Source of the DNA: Promicromonosporaceae bacterium
GTDB lineage: Bacteria > Actinomycetota > Actinomycetes > Actinomycetales > Cellulomonadaceae
Assembly (NCBI GenBank): GCA_009780755.1
Contig: WQZL01000090.1
Location: 1 to 9,655, forward strand
Reading direction: 5' to 3'
Length of the DNA: 9,655 nucleotides
Shown: one piece after another, positions 1 to 6,819 of the stretch
Layout of the letters: the number at the start of each line of letters is the position of its first letter
Numbering within the stretch: the first letter of the stretch is position 1
Position numbers and translations under genes: made by a program
The notes under the pieces: model-generated
Told to the model about the DNA's origin: nothing
Databases searched by the model: none
Seen by the model: the letters and a program-made list of their open reading frames with translations, nothing else

Positions 1-1
1 T

Positions 2-619
2 GATTGGGAGTGTCCGACTGCGGCTACGTTTACGGATGTGGTGGTTGGTTCGCAGTTCCATTGTTACATTGAGTGGTTGGCTGAGACTGGGATCACCACT
101 GGTTGGGATGTTGGTACTCATCGTGAGTTCCGGCCGGTGTTGAATATTGAGCGTCAGGCGATGTCTGCGTTCTTGTATCGTGGGTTGGCGTACTCGGCTG
201 GGTTTGATACCCCGAGGGTGCCGTCGTTTACGGACAAGAACCCTGCTGACATGTTCTTCCGGTATGTGGAGTGGATGGCGGATACGGGTATCACTACTGG
301 TTGGCCGGATGACACGTTCCGTCCGTTGAACGGGGTTGAGCGTCAGGCTATGGCTGCGTTCATCTACCGGGCTGCTGGTTCACCTGAGTTCACTGCGCCT
401 ACTACTGCTTCGTTCCGGGATGTGCCAGTTGGTGCTGCGTTCTTCCATGAGATTGAGTGGATGGCATCTACTGGTATCACTACGGGTTGGCAGTACGAGG
501 GTTACCGGTTGTTCCGTCCTAGTGCGTATGTGGAGCGTCAGGCTATGGCCGCGTTCTTGTATCGCGCGTTCAACAACGAAGACGGCCACCTAGACGACAC
601 CCACCTCAACCGCCCCTAA
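2..619 (+). CDS. C-terminal part of a secreted surface protein with three SLH-like repeats (5' end outside window)
   Basis: The reading frame is open to the left edge and stops at TAA 617-619, giving 205 visible residues. All of them form three SLH-like repeats of about 60-70 residues. Each has an 'F-x-D-V/K' opening, an aromatic 'E-W-L/M-A-x-T-G-I-T-T-G-W' helix-turn, 'F-R-P', and an 'E-R-Q-A-M-x-A-F-I/L-Y-R' helix. The ERQAM segment takes the place of the TRAE/TRAQ motif of classical SLH domains and keeps its Arg. Two Cys lie in the first repeat (WEC and FHC) and could pair. The protein ends in DGHLDDTHLNRP with no LPXTG motif or membrane helix. The visible part aligns without length change to the last 205 residues of the neighbouring GH10 xylanase, about 80% identical by eye, so the missing N-terminal part is probably another secreted enzyme or binding protein. 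A role in cell-wall attachment is inferred from SLH similarity. The GTG at 38 is internal and not a start. Confidence 0.88.
   Translation, partial: DWECPTAATFTDVVVGSQFHCYIEWLAETGITTGWDVGTHREFRPVLNIERQAMSAFLYRGLAYSAGFDTPRVPSFTDKNPADMFFRYVEWMADTGITTGWPDDTFRPLNGVERQAMAAFIYRAAGSPEFTAPTTASFRDVPVGAAFFHEIEWMASTGITTGWQYEGYRLFRPSAYVERQAMAAFLYRAFNNEDGHLDDTHLNRP
2..619 (+). repeat. Copy 1 of the 618-bp SLH-like 3' cassette
   Basis: This 618-bp block, stop codon included, is paralogous to 6070-6687 and has exactly the same length. Both start at the DWECPT segment and both are followed by a related non-coding trailer. The similarity is clear at nucleotide and protein level, with long identical words around the GITTGW and ERQAM codons. 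Codons favour G and T endings, unlike the C-ending usage in most of the xylanase gene. Confidence 0.9.
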
Positions 620-630
620 CACAGCACACC

Positions 631-671
631 GGTGGTTGAGCTTGGCCCACCAAGGCCATACCGAAACCACC
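631..671 (+). repeat. Conserved trailer inverted repeat, copy 1
   Basis: Twelve bases after the stop codon lies GGTGGTT (631-637), matched by AACCACC (665-671). A smaller inner pair is CTTGG (641-645) / CCAAG (650-654). The outer pair, the GGTGGTTGAG word and an intervening GGCCC(A/G)CCA word recur after the xylanase gene at 6697-6739. It may be an mRNA 3'-end structure, or simply a part of the duplicated block. Function unknown. Confidence 0.6.
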
Positions 672-681
672 ACCACGAGAC

Positions 682-721
682 CCGAGAACCCCGGCAGCCA
701 CCAGGCCGCCGGGGTTCCCGG
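682..721 (+). terminator. GC-rich hairpin, putative terminator of the upstream gene
   Basis: GAACCCCGGC (686-695) pairs perfectly with GCCGGGGTTC (708-717) across a 12-nt loop. After one mismatch three more pairs follow (CCG 682-684 with CGG 719-721). It lies about 60 bases past the upstream stop codon. There is no real T tract downstream (CGTTTGGG), so it may be an imperfect intrinsic terminator, as is common in Actinobacteria, or an mRNA-stabilising stem. Confidence 0.5.
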
Positions 722-830
722 CGTTTGGGATCGCGACTCAACCACTCAGCCACCGCAGGGTGCCCGGTCACCGGGGGAGGGGTGGTTTGATTGGGCGGGA
801 GGCGCGCCTGTTGGGCAGCGAAGTACATCT

Positions 831-863
831 TGCGACAGAAATGTGACCAAATTGTGACAGATG
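831..863. promoter_or_regulatory. Three head-to-tail 11-bp repeats, candidate response-regulator operator
   Basis: TGCGACAGAAA (831-841), TGTGACCAAAT (842-852) and TGTGACAGATG (853-863) follow one another with no gap at an exact 11-bp period, about one DNA turn. Read on the - strand they are GTC(A/G)CA units, like the GTCACA direct repeats described for actinobacterial MtrA and PhoP and the 11-bp period of PhoB-type boxes. They lie about 115-145 bp upstream of the xylanase start. The repeat is seen directly. The identity of the binding protein is inference. Confidence 0.55.
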
Positions 864-880
864 TTTGTTAAACGTTTTCT

Positions 881-894
881 TGGGAGCGCAACCA
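881..894. promoter_or_regulatory. CelR/CebR-like (LacI family) operator upstream of the xylanase
   Basis: TGGGAGCGCAACCA matches 12 of 14 positions of TGGGAGCGCTCCCA, the inverted repeat bound by the cellobiose-responsive LacI-family repressors CelR of Thermobifida and CebR of Streptomyces. The left half-site and the central GAGCGC are intact. Only the two bases after the centre differ (AA for TC). Its position 82 bp before the ATG, just downstream of the 11-bp repeats, suits a repressor site near the transcription start. I see no convincing -35/-10 pair nearby, so the promoter itself is not annotated. Confidence 0.55.
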
Positions 895-961
895 CCGCCT
901 AATCTCGCGTCTAGCGGCACAACAGACGTGTCGCAGGGGCCACAAGCCTCCCGAGTATCGC

Positions 962-968
962 GAAGGGG
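962..968 (+). promoter_or_regulatory. Ribosome binding site that fixes the xylanase start
   Basis: GAAGGGG lies 7 nt before the ATG at 976. It decides between this ATG and in-frame upstream TTG/GTG codons (for example TTG at 865), which would put 37 extra residues in front of an otherwise normal signal peptide. Confidence 0.7.
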
Positions 969-975
969 CAGATAC

Positions 976-3900
976 ATGTATTCGTCGCTCAGGCCGGAGA
1001 CCCGGCGAGCAACCGGTAAGAGAAACTTGCGGCGTCTAACCGCTATCGGCGCTGCCGCGGCAATGCTGGCGACCGGCCTGGTGGCCGCCATCGCCGCACC
1101 TGCCGCCGCCACGGGCTACACCTGGGAACCCGTCGCTGGAACCGTCACTGACTTCCAGGCTGCGGGCGCCAACGGCAACGACCTTTGGGGTGCGGGCAAC
1201 TGGGCGCAGAACGGTTCTGCCAACGTCAACATGACCACCGACCCGGATGACTCATCGAACCCCGTTCTGGCGATCACCCGCAACGGCAATAACTGGGATG
1301 GCATCACCATCCACGGATTCAACGAGTTCACGGCCATTGGCACCTACCGCTTCCGGGCGCGCGCCCGCCTGGCTCCTGGTGTCTTAGGTTCGGCGCAGGT
1401 TGTGATCGAGACCCCCAATCACTGGATCGATGACGCCCAGGTGGCGGTAACCGCCGATGCCTGGACAGATATCGAAGGTATTCACGTTGGCCCCACCGGC
1501 CGTCCAGCGATTGGTGCCTTCGCCACCTCTGAGGGTGTCGGCACCTTTGATTTCCTGCTTGACTCCGTCTCGATCTACCGGCAGGTGCCGGACAACGGAG
1601 GCGAGGAGCCTTGCGTAACCGCCGAACTCGGCGTGGTTTGGCACCTAACCGACGGTGACTTCGATGGCTGGACCATGAACAGCGGTGCCGTAAGCGTCAT
1701 CGATTTCGCAGGCAGCGATGTATTTGCGGTCTCTCCAAATGCCGAACACGGCGGCTTGCAAAGCCCTACTGGTGAACTGGTTGTGGGCGCCGAATACGAG
1801 GTATTTGCTCGACTTCGCCTAGCCAATTCTGGGAATCAGAACGCACGCTTCTGGCGCCTGCCCGGCCACAACTATGTAAACGGTTGGCCTGGCATGTCCA
1901 TCTCAGCCGATGGCTGGTACGAGACCAGCGGTACTTTTGAAGTAGAGGCCGAGGGCTGGCATCTGCGGCTGGTAACCCAGGGCGCGGACTTCCTCGTTGA
2001 CGAGATCATCGTCACCCGCACCTATGCCCCGGCTTGCGAAAACGGACCCACCTGGCCGCGCGTCGTACACACCTGGGACTTTGTTGACCCCGCCGACATG
2101 GCCGATTTCGGCACCGCCGGCACCATCACGATTGACCGCGTACCAGACCCGACCGCCGAGGGTGGCTGGGCGCTGCAAGCCTCTGGCCGCGGCGCTGCCG
2201 ACTGGCACTCCCCGGAGCTGACTGCTCCAATGACCTCTAACCTCGGCGAATACCGCTTGAATGTTCGCATCCGCTTGGCTGATGCTGCCTCCGGTCAGTT
2301 GCAGGCGCGGATTCAGCCCGACCACAACTACCTGGGGAATCAAGTAATCACTAACGAGTGGACCACCGTGTCCACCGGCGTGTGGGGCACCCTTGGCCCG
2401 ACAGTTTTCCGCCTAAACGTGATCCCGGTTGGCGCCGCCTTCTACATCGACTACATCGAGCTAGTGCAGGTTACGCCGCCACCGCCACCGGATGACAACT
2501 GGGAGTTTGAGGGTCCGTTCTACTGGGACTTTGAAGACTGCGACCTGGATGGTTTCCAGGGTTGGTTCGGACGTAACTCTGGCGCTGGCTTCTCGCTTGT
2601 TGAGCCTGGCGCCGGCGGCTCTGACTTCGCCGTGCGCATCTACAACCGCGCTAACCAGGGCGATGGTCCGATGATCGACGCCTCCGAGTTCCTTGCTCCG
2701 GCCCGTCGTTTCACCTTCGAGGCCGATGTGCGCTTCGTCGCGCCGGTCACCGACTCGCGGTTGACGCTTTCGGTGCAGACCGGTTCGGCTTCATTCTCGA
2801 ACCTGATCCAGAATATGGTCGTTGATGCTGGCGGCGCCTGGACCCGCATCGGCGGCGAGTTCACCATGCCGGCCTTCACCACGATGGCCCGCCTATACCT
2901 GGAATCCCCGTGGGTTTCCGGCGCGGTGGGCGAGACCGCTGCCTTCGAGCTGGACAACGTTCGCATCGGTCTACCCGAACCGCTGGAGTGGGAGCGGGAT
3001 CTGATTCCCCTCCAGGACACCCTGCCCGGCATTGCCACCGGCGTAGCCGTTGATTCGCGTGACCTCATCGAAGAAATGGGAGAGGTTATTGTCCACCACT
3101 TCAACCACCTAGTCGGCGAGAACCACATGAAGCCCGACGCTTGGTGGGGTGCCACCGGCACCGCCGCGGCCACTGCCTGGTCCACCGGTATCGGTAACGT
3201 GTCGATGAACGCCCAGGCCCGGTCCATCATGGACTTCGCCCTTGACCACGACATGACCGTCTTTGGCCACGTGCTGATCTGGCACTCGCAGACCCCGGCG
3301 TGGTTCTTCACCCCCGAGGTTGGGGCCACCGAGTTTGCGCCAACCTGCGCAAACCAGGCCACGATGATTGATCGCATCTGGGAGTACACCCGCACTATCG
3401 CCGGTGAGATTAACCGTCTCTATGGGCCATTCGGCTCCGCGGGCAATCCGGTCAACTCCTACGAGGTAGCCAATGAGGTAGTGGCCGGTAATGCCATGCA
3501 GGGCAACCTCAACAACAACCTGCGCCCCAACTCGCCCTGGACGCGCATTTTCACCCCGCAGCCCGGCTGCCCGGCGCCAACTGGCCTTGATGGCATCCTC
3601 TTCTTGTACGAGGGCTTTGCCGCCGCGGACTTCTACTTCAATTACTACTTCCATGAGGGCGACGCCCGGGGCCGCGATTCCGTGAACCCCGACCGCATCA
3701 CCTTGTGGATCAACGACTACAACACCGAGCGCGGCACCACCGCCCCGGAAGGCCCAAACTACAAGCGCTGGCAGCTGCTGCAAGTGACCAACCGCCTGCT
3801 TGACGCGGGTGCGCCGCTTGATGGTGTGGGCCACCAGTTCCACGCCGGGTTGATCCACCCCGTAGATGGTCTGCGTCAGGCGCTGGAGTTGTTCGCCTAC

Positions 3901-6687
3901 GACAACGGCTGGGTTTCCAAGCCGGTGTTGCAAGCCGTCACCGAGATTGATGTGACCATTCCGGCCTTGACCGAGGCAAACCTCATTTTGCAGGGCCACT
4001 ACTACCGGGATGCGTTTGACATCATCCGAAACCACCAGTTGACGCACGGCGACATTGACACCGTCACCATGTGGGGCCTCAACGATGGCCGCTCCTGGCG
4101 CGCCAGCCAGTTCCCGCTGCTGTTCAATGATGACCTGACCGCCAAGCCAGCCTTCTGCGGCGCCATCTACAACGGCGACCTGCTGCTGAGTACCCCGTGG
4201 GCCGAACGTCCTTGCCTGCTCGACACGCAAGTTCAAGAGGCATACGTTTTCGAGCAGGACATTGAGATGGTCGCGGCGTCCTTCGACTCCCCAACCTGGG
4301 ATGCCCTGCCATCGCACCGTCTGACCAGCAACGCAGGTTCGTTCGAACTCCGGTGGACGGAGGACTACCTGTTCGTGCTGTCGGATGTTCCCTTTGGCGA
4401 ACAAACGGCTGCTGGACCAGGTGGGGCTGGCCGAAACCTGGGCACACTTTTGCGCCTGGTGTTCGATGGCGTGACCGCCGAGGTCAGGTTGGCTGGCCTA
4501 CAGAACGTTGCCCCCGGCGTCGAGGTCATCACCCGCGATGACGGGACAAGCTTCCGGGCCATCACTCGATTCCCGCTAGCCGGGGTGAGCGTGGGCGACA
4601 GCCGTAACCTCGACGTGTTCGCCTACAACGGCCCTGAAACCCCGTACATCGGGGGTGTTCAAGCCAGCAACAGCCTGCGCGGTTACTGGACCACCCGTGG
4701 CGCCCACGGTCTGGTTACGTTCACCTACCCGCTAGCCTTCGTTCAAGTTCCCGAGGCCGCGACGGCCCCGGTGCTGGGTGACTTCGGCGCCGCCGTATGG
4801 ACGGACGCAAAGGTCATCTCGACCGACATTCACCAAAGCGGTCTGGCCACCGGCGCCACCGCCGAGGCTCGCCTGCTGTGGCACGAAGCTGCCGGAGTGA
4901 ACACCCTGTACCTGCTGGTAGATGTGGATGACTCGACACCTGACACTTCGTCGGGCGCAGCTCACGAGCATGACTCGATCGAGATTTTCATCGGTCTTGG
5001 CGAACGGGCCGCAGATGGCGCACCGGACGCCCTGTATGACGCACAATTCCGCGTCAGCCGGGCCGGCGTGCACTCCTTCGGCCAGGGTGACCAGCGCATT
5101 CAGGCCAACCGCATCCGCTCTGAGGTTCAGGATAACGGCACGGCTGGCTACCGGGTGATGGTTGCCATCGACCTTCGTACCGAGACCGGTCACCAGATCG
5201 GTCAGTGGAACAACGGCCCGTTCTCCGCTGCCCGCGTCTACGCCTTCGACCTACAGGTCAACGATGGCGCTGGCGGTTCTCGGGTTGCCGTCTGGTCGTG
5301 GGCCAACCACACCCCGCACGGCTTCTCCTCCACCAACCACTGGGGTTCGATGCAGCTGGTAGGCGCTGTTGGCGCCGCCGCCCCGCTCGCAGATGTTGGC
5401 CCGGTTGTTCACCGGAGTGCTGCCCCGGTCTCAGTTGCCGCCCTCGCGGCCCCGATTGCTCCGGCGGCAGTGGCTGGGCCATCCACCATTGTGACGGTTT
5501 GCCCGGCTGACCGGCCAGCGATCACGCTCACCCAGATTTCCGGTGGCACTATCTCGGCCTCGGTTGTTACCGCGATACCCGGCACCGAGGTGACGCTAAC
5601 GGCGACGCCTGGTGACGGTTACTCGTTTGGTGGTTGGCTGGTCACGGCTGATGACGGCTCGACGGTTGTTTGGGGTGTTGGTTCGTCGGCTTCGGCTAAT
5701 CCGGGTACTTTCGTGATGCCTGATTCCCCGGTGACGGTGGTCCCGGTGTTTACAGCGGACCCGACGGCGCACGCGGTCGCGGTTGGCACTGCGACTGGTG
5801 GTTCGGCTACCGCTTCGGTGGCGACTGCTGTTGCTGGTACCAATGTGGTGTTGACGGCTTCGCCTGCTGCTGGTCAGCGTTTCGTGCGCTGGACTGCCAC
5901 CCCGGATGTGACCTGGGCTGTTGGCTCGGCCACGGTTAGCCCAGCGACGTTTGTGATGCCGGATGCTGCGGTTACGGTTACTCCGGTGTTTGAGCCAGAG
6001 GCGCAGGTTCCGCCGGCGACGCCAACCCCAACCCCGACCCCGACGCCAACCCCGACTCCTCCGGCCCATGATTGGGAGTGCCCGACGGGGGCGAGGTTCT
6101 CGGATGTGCCGGTTGGTTCGCAGTTCCACTGCTACATCGAGTGGCTTGCGGCAACGGAGATCACTACGGGTTGGGAAGATGGTACGTTCCGTCCGATGTT
6201 GAACATCGAACGTCAAGCGATGTCCGCGTTCTTGTACCGGGGCTTGGCGTACTCGCCTGACTTCATCACTCCGGGTGTGCCGTCGTTCTCGGACAAGGCC
6301 ATGACGGATACGTTCTTCCGTCAGGTTGAGTGGATGGCTGACACGGGTATCACTACGGGTTGGGATATGGGTGCTCATGTTGAGTTCCGTCCCCTGGCCG
6401 GGGTGGAGCGTCAGGCCATGGCCGCGTTCATCTACCGGGCTGCTGGTTCGCCTGCGTTCACGCCACCGACTACTGCGTCGTTCCGGGATGTGCCGGTAGG
6501 CGCGGCGTTCTTCTTGGAGATCGAGTGGATGGCCAGCACTGGCATCACTACGGGTTGGGACTATGGCACCTACCGCCTGTTCCGTCCGTCGGACAACGTG
6601 GAGCGTCAGGCCATGGCCGCCTTCCTGTACCGCGCGTTCAACAACGACGACGGTCACCTGGACGACGCCAACCTGAACCGACCATAA
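976..6687 (+). CDS. Multimodular secreted GH10 endo-1,4-beta-xylanase with CBM, InlB-like and SLH-like modules
   Basis: This 1903-residue exported xylanase should cut beta-1,4-xylan at the cell surface. In order: signal peptide (1 to about 45, basic Arg/Lys region, Ala-rich core, APAAA end); four divergent jelly-roll modules of the CBM4/9/22 type (about 48-202, 213-353, 361-500, 511-670); GH10 (about 676-1068); two CBM9-like modules (about 1088-1254, degenerate, and 1257-1464); an Ala/Pro linker; two InlB/Flg_new-type repeats (about 1515-1594, 1599-1676) ending in TFVMPD...PVF; (TP)7; and three SLH-like repeats (1699-1903). GH10 landmarks: GENHMK around E715, H765, WHSQTP from W769, acid/base E834 in YEVANEVV, NDYNTE, nucleophile E990 in VTEIDV, and WGLNDGRSW. 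The start at 976 has a good RBS and gives a normal signal peptide. A CelR-like site lies upstream. The order mirrors Firmicutes SLH-anchored xylanases (CBM22-GH10-CBM9-SLH). GH10 is certain. The family numbers of the N-terminal modules are less so. Confidence 0.95.
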   Translation: MYSSLRPETRRATGKRNLRRLTAIGAAAAMLATGLVAAIAAPAAATGYTWEPVAGTVTDFQAAGANGNDLWGAGNWAQNGSANVNMTTDPDDSSNPVLAITRNGNNWDGITIHGFNEFTAIGTYRFRARARLAPGVLGSAQVVIETPNHWIDDAQVAVTADAWTDIEGIHVGPTGRPAIGAFATSEGVGTFDFLLDSVSIYRQVPDNGGEEPCVTAELGVVWHLTDGDFDGWTMNSGAVSVIDFAGSDVFAVSPNAEHGGLQSPTGELVVGAEYEVFARLRLANSGNQNARFWRLPGHNYVNGWPGMSISADGWYETSGTFEVEAEGWHLRLVTQGADFLVDEIIVTRTYAPACENGPTWPRVVHTWDFVDPADMADFGTAGTITIDRVPDPTAEGGWALQASGRGAADWHSPELTAPMTSNLGEYRLNVRIRLADAASGQLQARIQPDHNYLGNQVITNEWTTVSTGVWGTLGPTVFRLNVIPVGAAFYIDYIELVQVTPPPPPDDNWEFEGPFYWDFEDCDLDGFQGWFGRNSGAGFSLVEPGAGGSDFAVRIYNRANQGDGPMIDASEFLAPARRFTFEADVRFVAPVTDSRLTLSVQTGSASFSNLIQNMVVDAGGAWTRIGGEFTMPAFTTMARLYLESPWVSGAVGETAAFELDNVRIGLPEPLEWERDLIPLQDTLPGIATGVAVDSRDLIEEMGEVIVHHFNHLVGENHMKPDAWWGATGTAAATAWSTGIGNVSMNAQARSIMDFALDHDMTVFGHVLIWHSQTPAWFFTPEVGATEFAPTCANQATMIDRIWEYTRTIAGEINRLYGPFGSAGNPVNSYEVANEVVAGNAMQGNLNNNLRPNSPWTRIFTPQPGCPAPTGLDGILFLYEGFAAADFYFNYYFHEGDARGRDSVNPDRITLWINDYNTERGTTAPEGPNYKRWQLLQVTNRLLDAGAPLDGVGHQFHAGLIHPVDGLRQALELFAYDNGWVSKPVLQAVTEIDVTIPALTEANLILQGHYYRDAFDIIRNHQLTHGDIDTVTMWGLNDGRSWRASQFPLLFNDDLTAKPAFCGAIYNGDLLLSTPWAERPCLLDTQVQEAYVFEQDIEMVAASFDSPTWDALPSHRLTSNAGSFELRWTEDYLFVLSDVPFGEQTAAGPGGAGRNLGTLLRLVFDGVTAEVRLAGLQNVAPGVEVITRDDGTSFRAITRFPLAGVSVGDSRNLDVFAYNGPETPYIGGVQASNSLRGYWTTRGAHGLVTFTYPLAFVQVPEAATAPVLGDFGAAVWTDAKVISTDIHQSGLATGATAEARLLWHEAAGVNTLYLLVDVDDSTPDTSSGAAHEHDSIEIFIGLGERAADGAPDALYDAQFRVSRAGVHSFGQGDQRIQANRIRSEVQDNGTAGYRVMVAIDLRTETGHQIGQWNNGPFSAARVYAFDLQVNDGAGGSRVAVWSWANHTPHGFSSTNHWGSMQLVGAVGAAAPLADVGPVVHRSAAPVSVAALAAPIAPAAVAGPSTIVTVCPADRPAITLTQISGGTISASVVTAIPGTEVTLTATPGDGYSFGGWLVTADDGSTVVWGVGSSASANPGTFVMPDSPVTVVPVFTADPTAHAVAVGTATGGSATASVATAVAGTNVVLTASPAAGQRFVRWTATPDVTWAVGSATVSPATFVMPDAAVTVTPVFEPEAQVPPATPTPTPTPTPTPTPPAHDWECPTGARFSDVPVGSQFHCYIEWLAATEITTGWEDGTFRPMLNIERQAMSAFLYRGLAYSPDFITPGVPSFSDKAMTDTFFRQVEWMADTGITTGWDMGAHVEFRPLAGVERQAMAAFIYRAAGSPAFTPPTTASFRDVPVGAAFFLEIEWMASTGITTGWDYGTYRLFRPSDNVERQAMAAFLYRAFNNDDGHLDDANLNRP
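6019..6060 (+). repeat. (Thr-Pro)7 linker, 6-bp coding microsatellite
   Basis: Seven tandem ACN-CCN units encode a Thr-Pro linker between the second InlB-like repeat and the SLH-like cassette. It is likely extended, possibly O-glycosylated, and would hold the catalytic part away from the wall. The near-identical hexamers could vary in number by slippage, and they sit 10 bp before the shared cassette begins. Confidence 0.85.
6070..6687 (+). repeat. Copy 2 of the 618-bp SLH-like 3' cassette
   Basis: This is the 3' end of the xylanase gene, equal in length to 2-619 and about 80% identical in protein. It encodes DWECPT to LNRP. The two copies differ by compensating two-residue length changes: the long 'G-x-H-x-E-F-R-P' loop is in repeat 1 of copy 1 but in repeat 2 of copy 2. 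Codon usage here, and back to about 5560, is richer in GGT, GCT, ACT and ACG than in the catalytic region. Confidence 0.9.
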
Positions 6688-6696
6688 CCAACACGT

Positions 6697-6739
6697 TGGT
6701 GGTTGAGTAGGCCCGCCAGAGTCGCAAAAGAAACCACCA
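6697..6739 (+). repeat. Conserved trailer inverted repeat, copy 2
   Basis: TGGTGGTT (6697-6704) pairs with AACCACCA (6732-6739), starting 9 bases after the xylanase stop. The GGTGGTTGAG word and the GAAACCACCA-like right arm match the trailer after the upstream gene (631-671), while the sequence between the arms has drifted. The conserved arms hint at selection on pairing, or at recent duplication of the cassette with its trailer. Confidence 0.6.
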
Positions 6740-6750
6740 TCTACATGACG

Positions 6751-6810
6751 CCCAGACCCCGACAGTCACCCCGACTGTCGGGGTCTGGGGCTATTTCCTC
6801 ATTTGTTCTC
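6751..6810. terminator. Strong, probably bidirectional terminator between convergent genes
   Basis: CCCAGACCCCGACAGT (6751-6766) and ACTGTCGGGGTCTGGG (6774-6789) form a perfect 16-bp GC-rich stem with a 7-nt loop. On the + strand a T-rich stretch follows (GCTATTTCCTCATTTGTT). On the - strand the stem is followed, after about 20 bases, by a GGTTTCTTTTG stretch. It ends the xylanase transcript 64 bases after its stop and lies 30 bases past the stop of the - strand phosphorylase, so it most likely serves both. Confidence 0.85.
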
Positions 6811-6819
6811 GTGCAAGGT

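Noticed and set aside
800..809. Perfect palindrome AGGCGCGCCT
   Set aside because: A 10-bp GC palindrome in GC-rich DNA is not rare, and nothing nearby gives it a role.
865..975. In-frame N-terminal extension of the xylanase from TTG 865
   Set aside because: It would place 37 hydrophilic residues before the signal peptide, cover the CelR-like site, and has no ribosome binding site as good as GAAGGGG before ATG 976.
1003..1050. Possible twin-arginine signal (RR pairs before the Ala-rich core)
   Set aside because: Neither RR is followed by the usual x-F-L-K pattern, and the modules need no cytoplasmic cofactor. A general Sec signal explains it.
2987..3000. Second TGGGAGCGG word resembling the CelR site
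   Set aside because: It is inside coding sequence at the start of the GH10 domain and matches only one half-site.
3109..4404. Open reading frame of 431 codons on the - strand
   Set aside because: It lies wholly opposite the GH10 catalytic domain, whose motifs are unmistakable. The antisense frame is kept open by GC-rich codon bias and shows no recognisable motif or RBS.
5596..6657. Arg-rich 353-codon frame on the - strand
   Set aside because: It mirrors the InlB-like and SLH-like repeats. The repetitive Arg/His composition is what antisense translation of these repeats gives.
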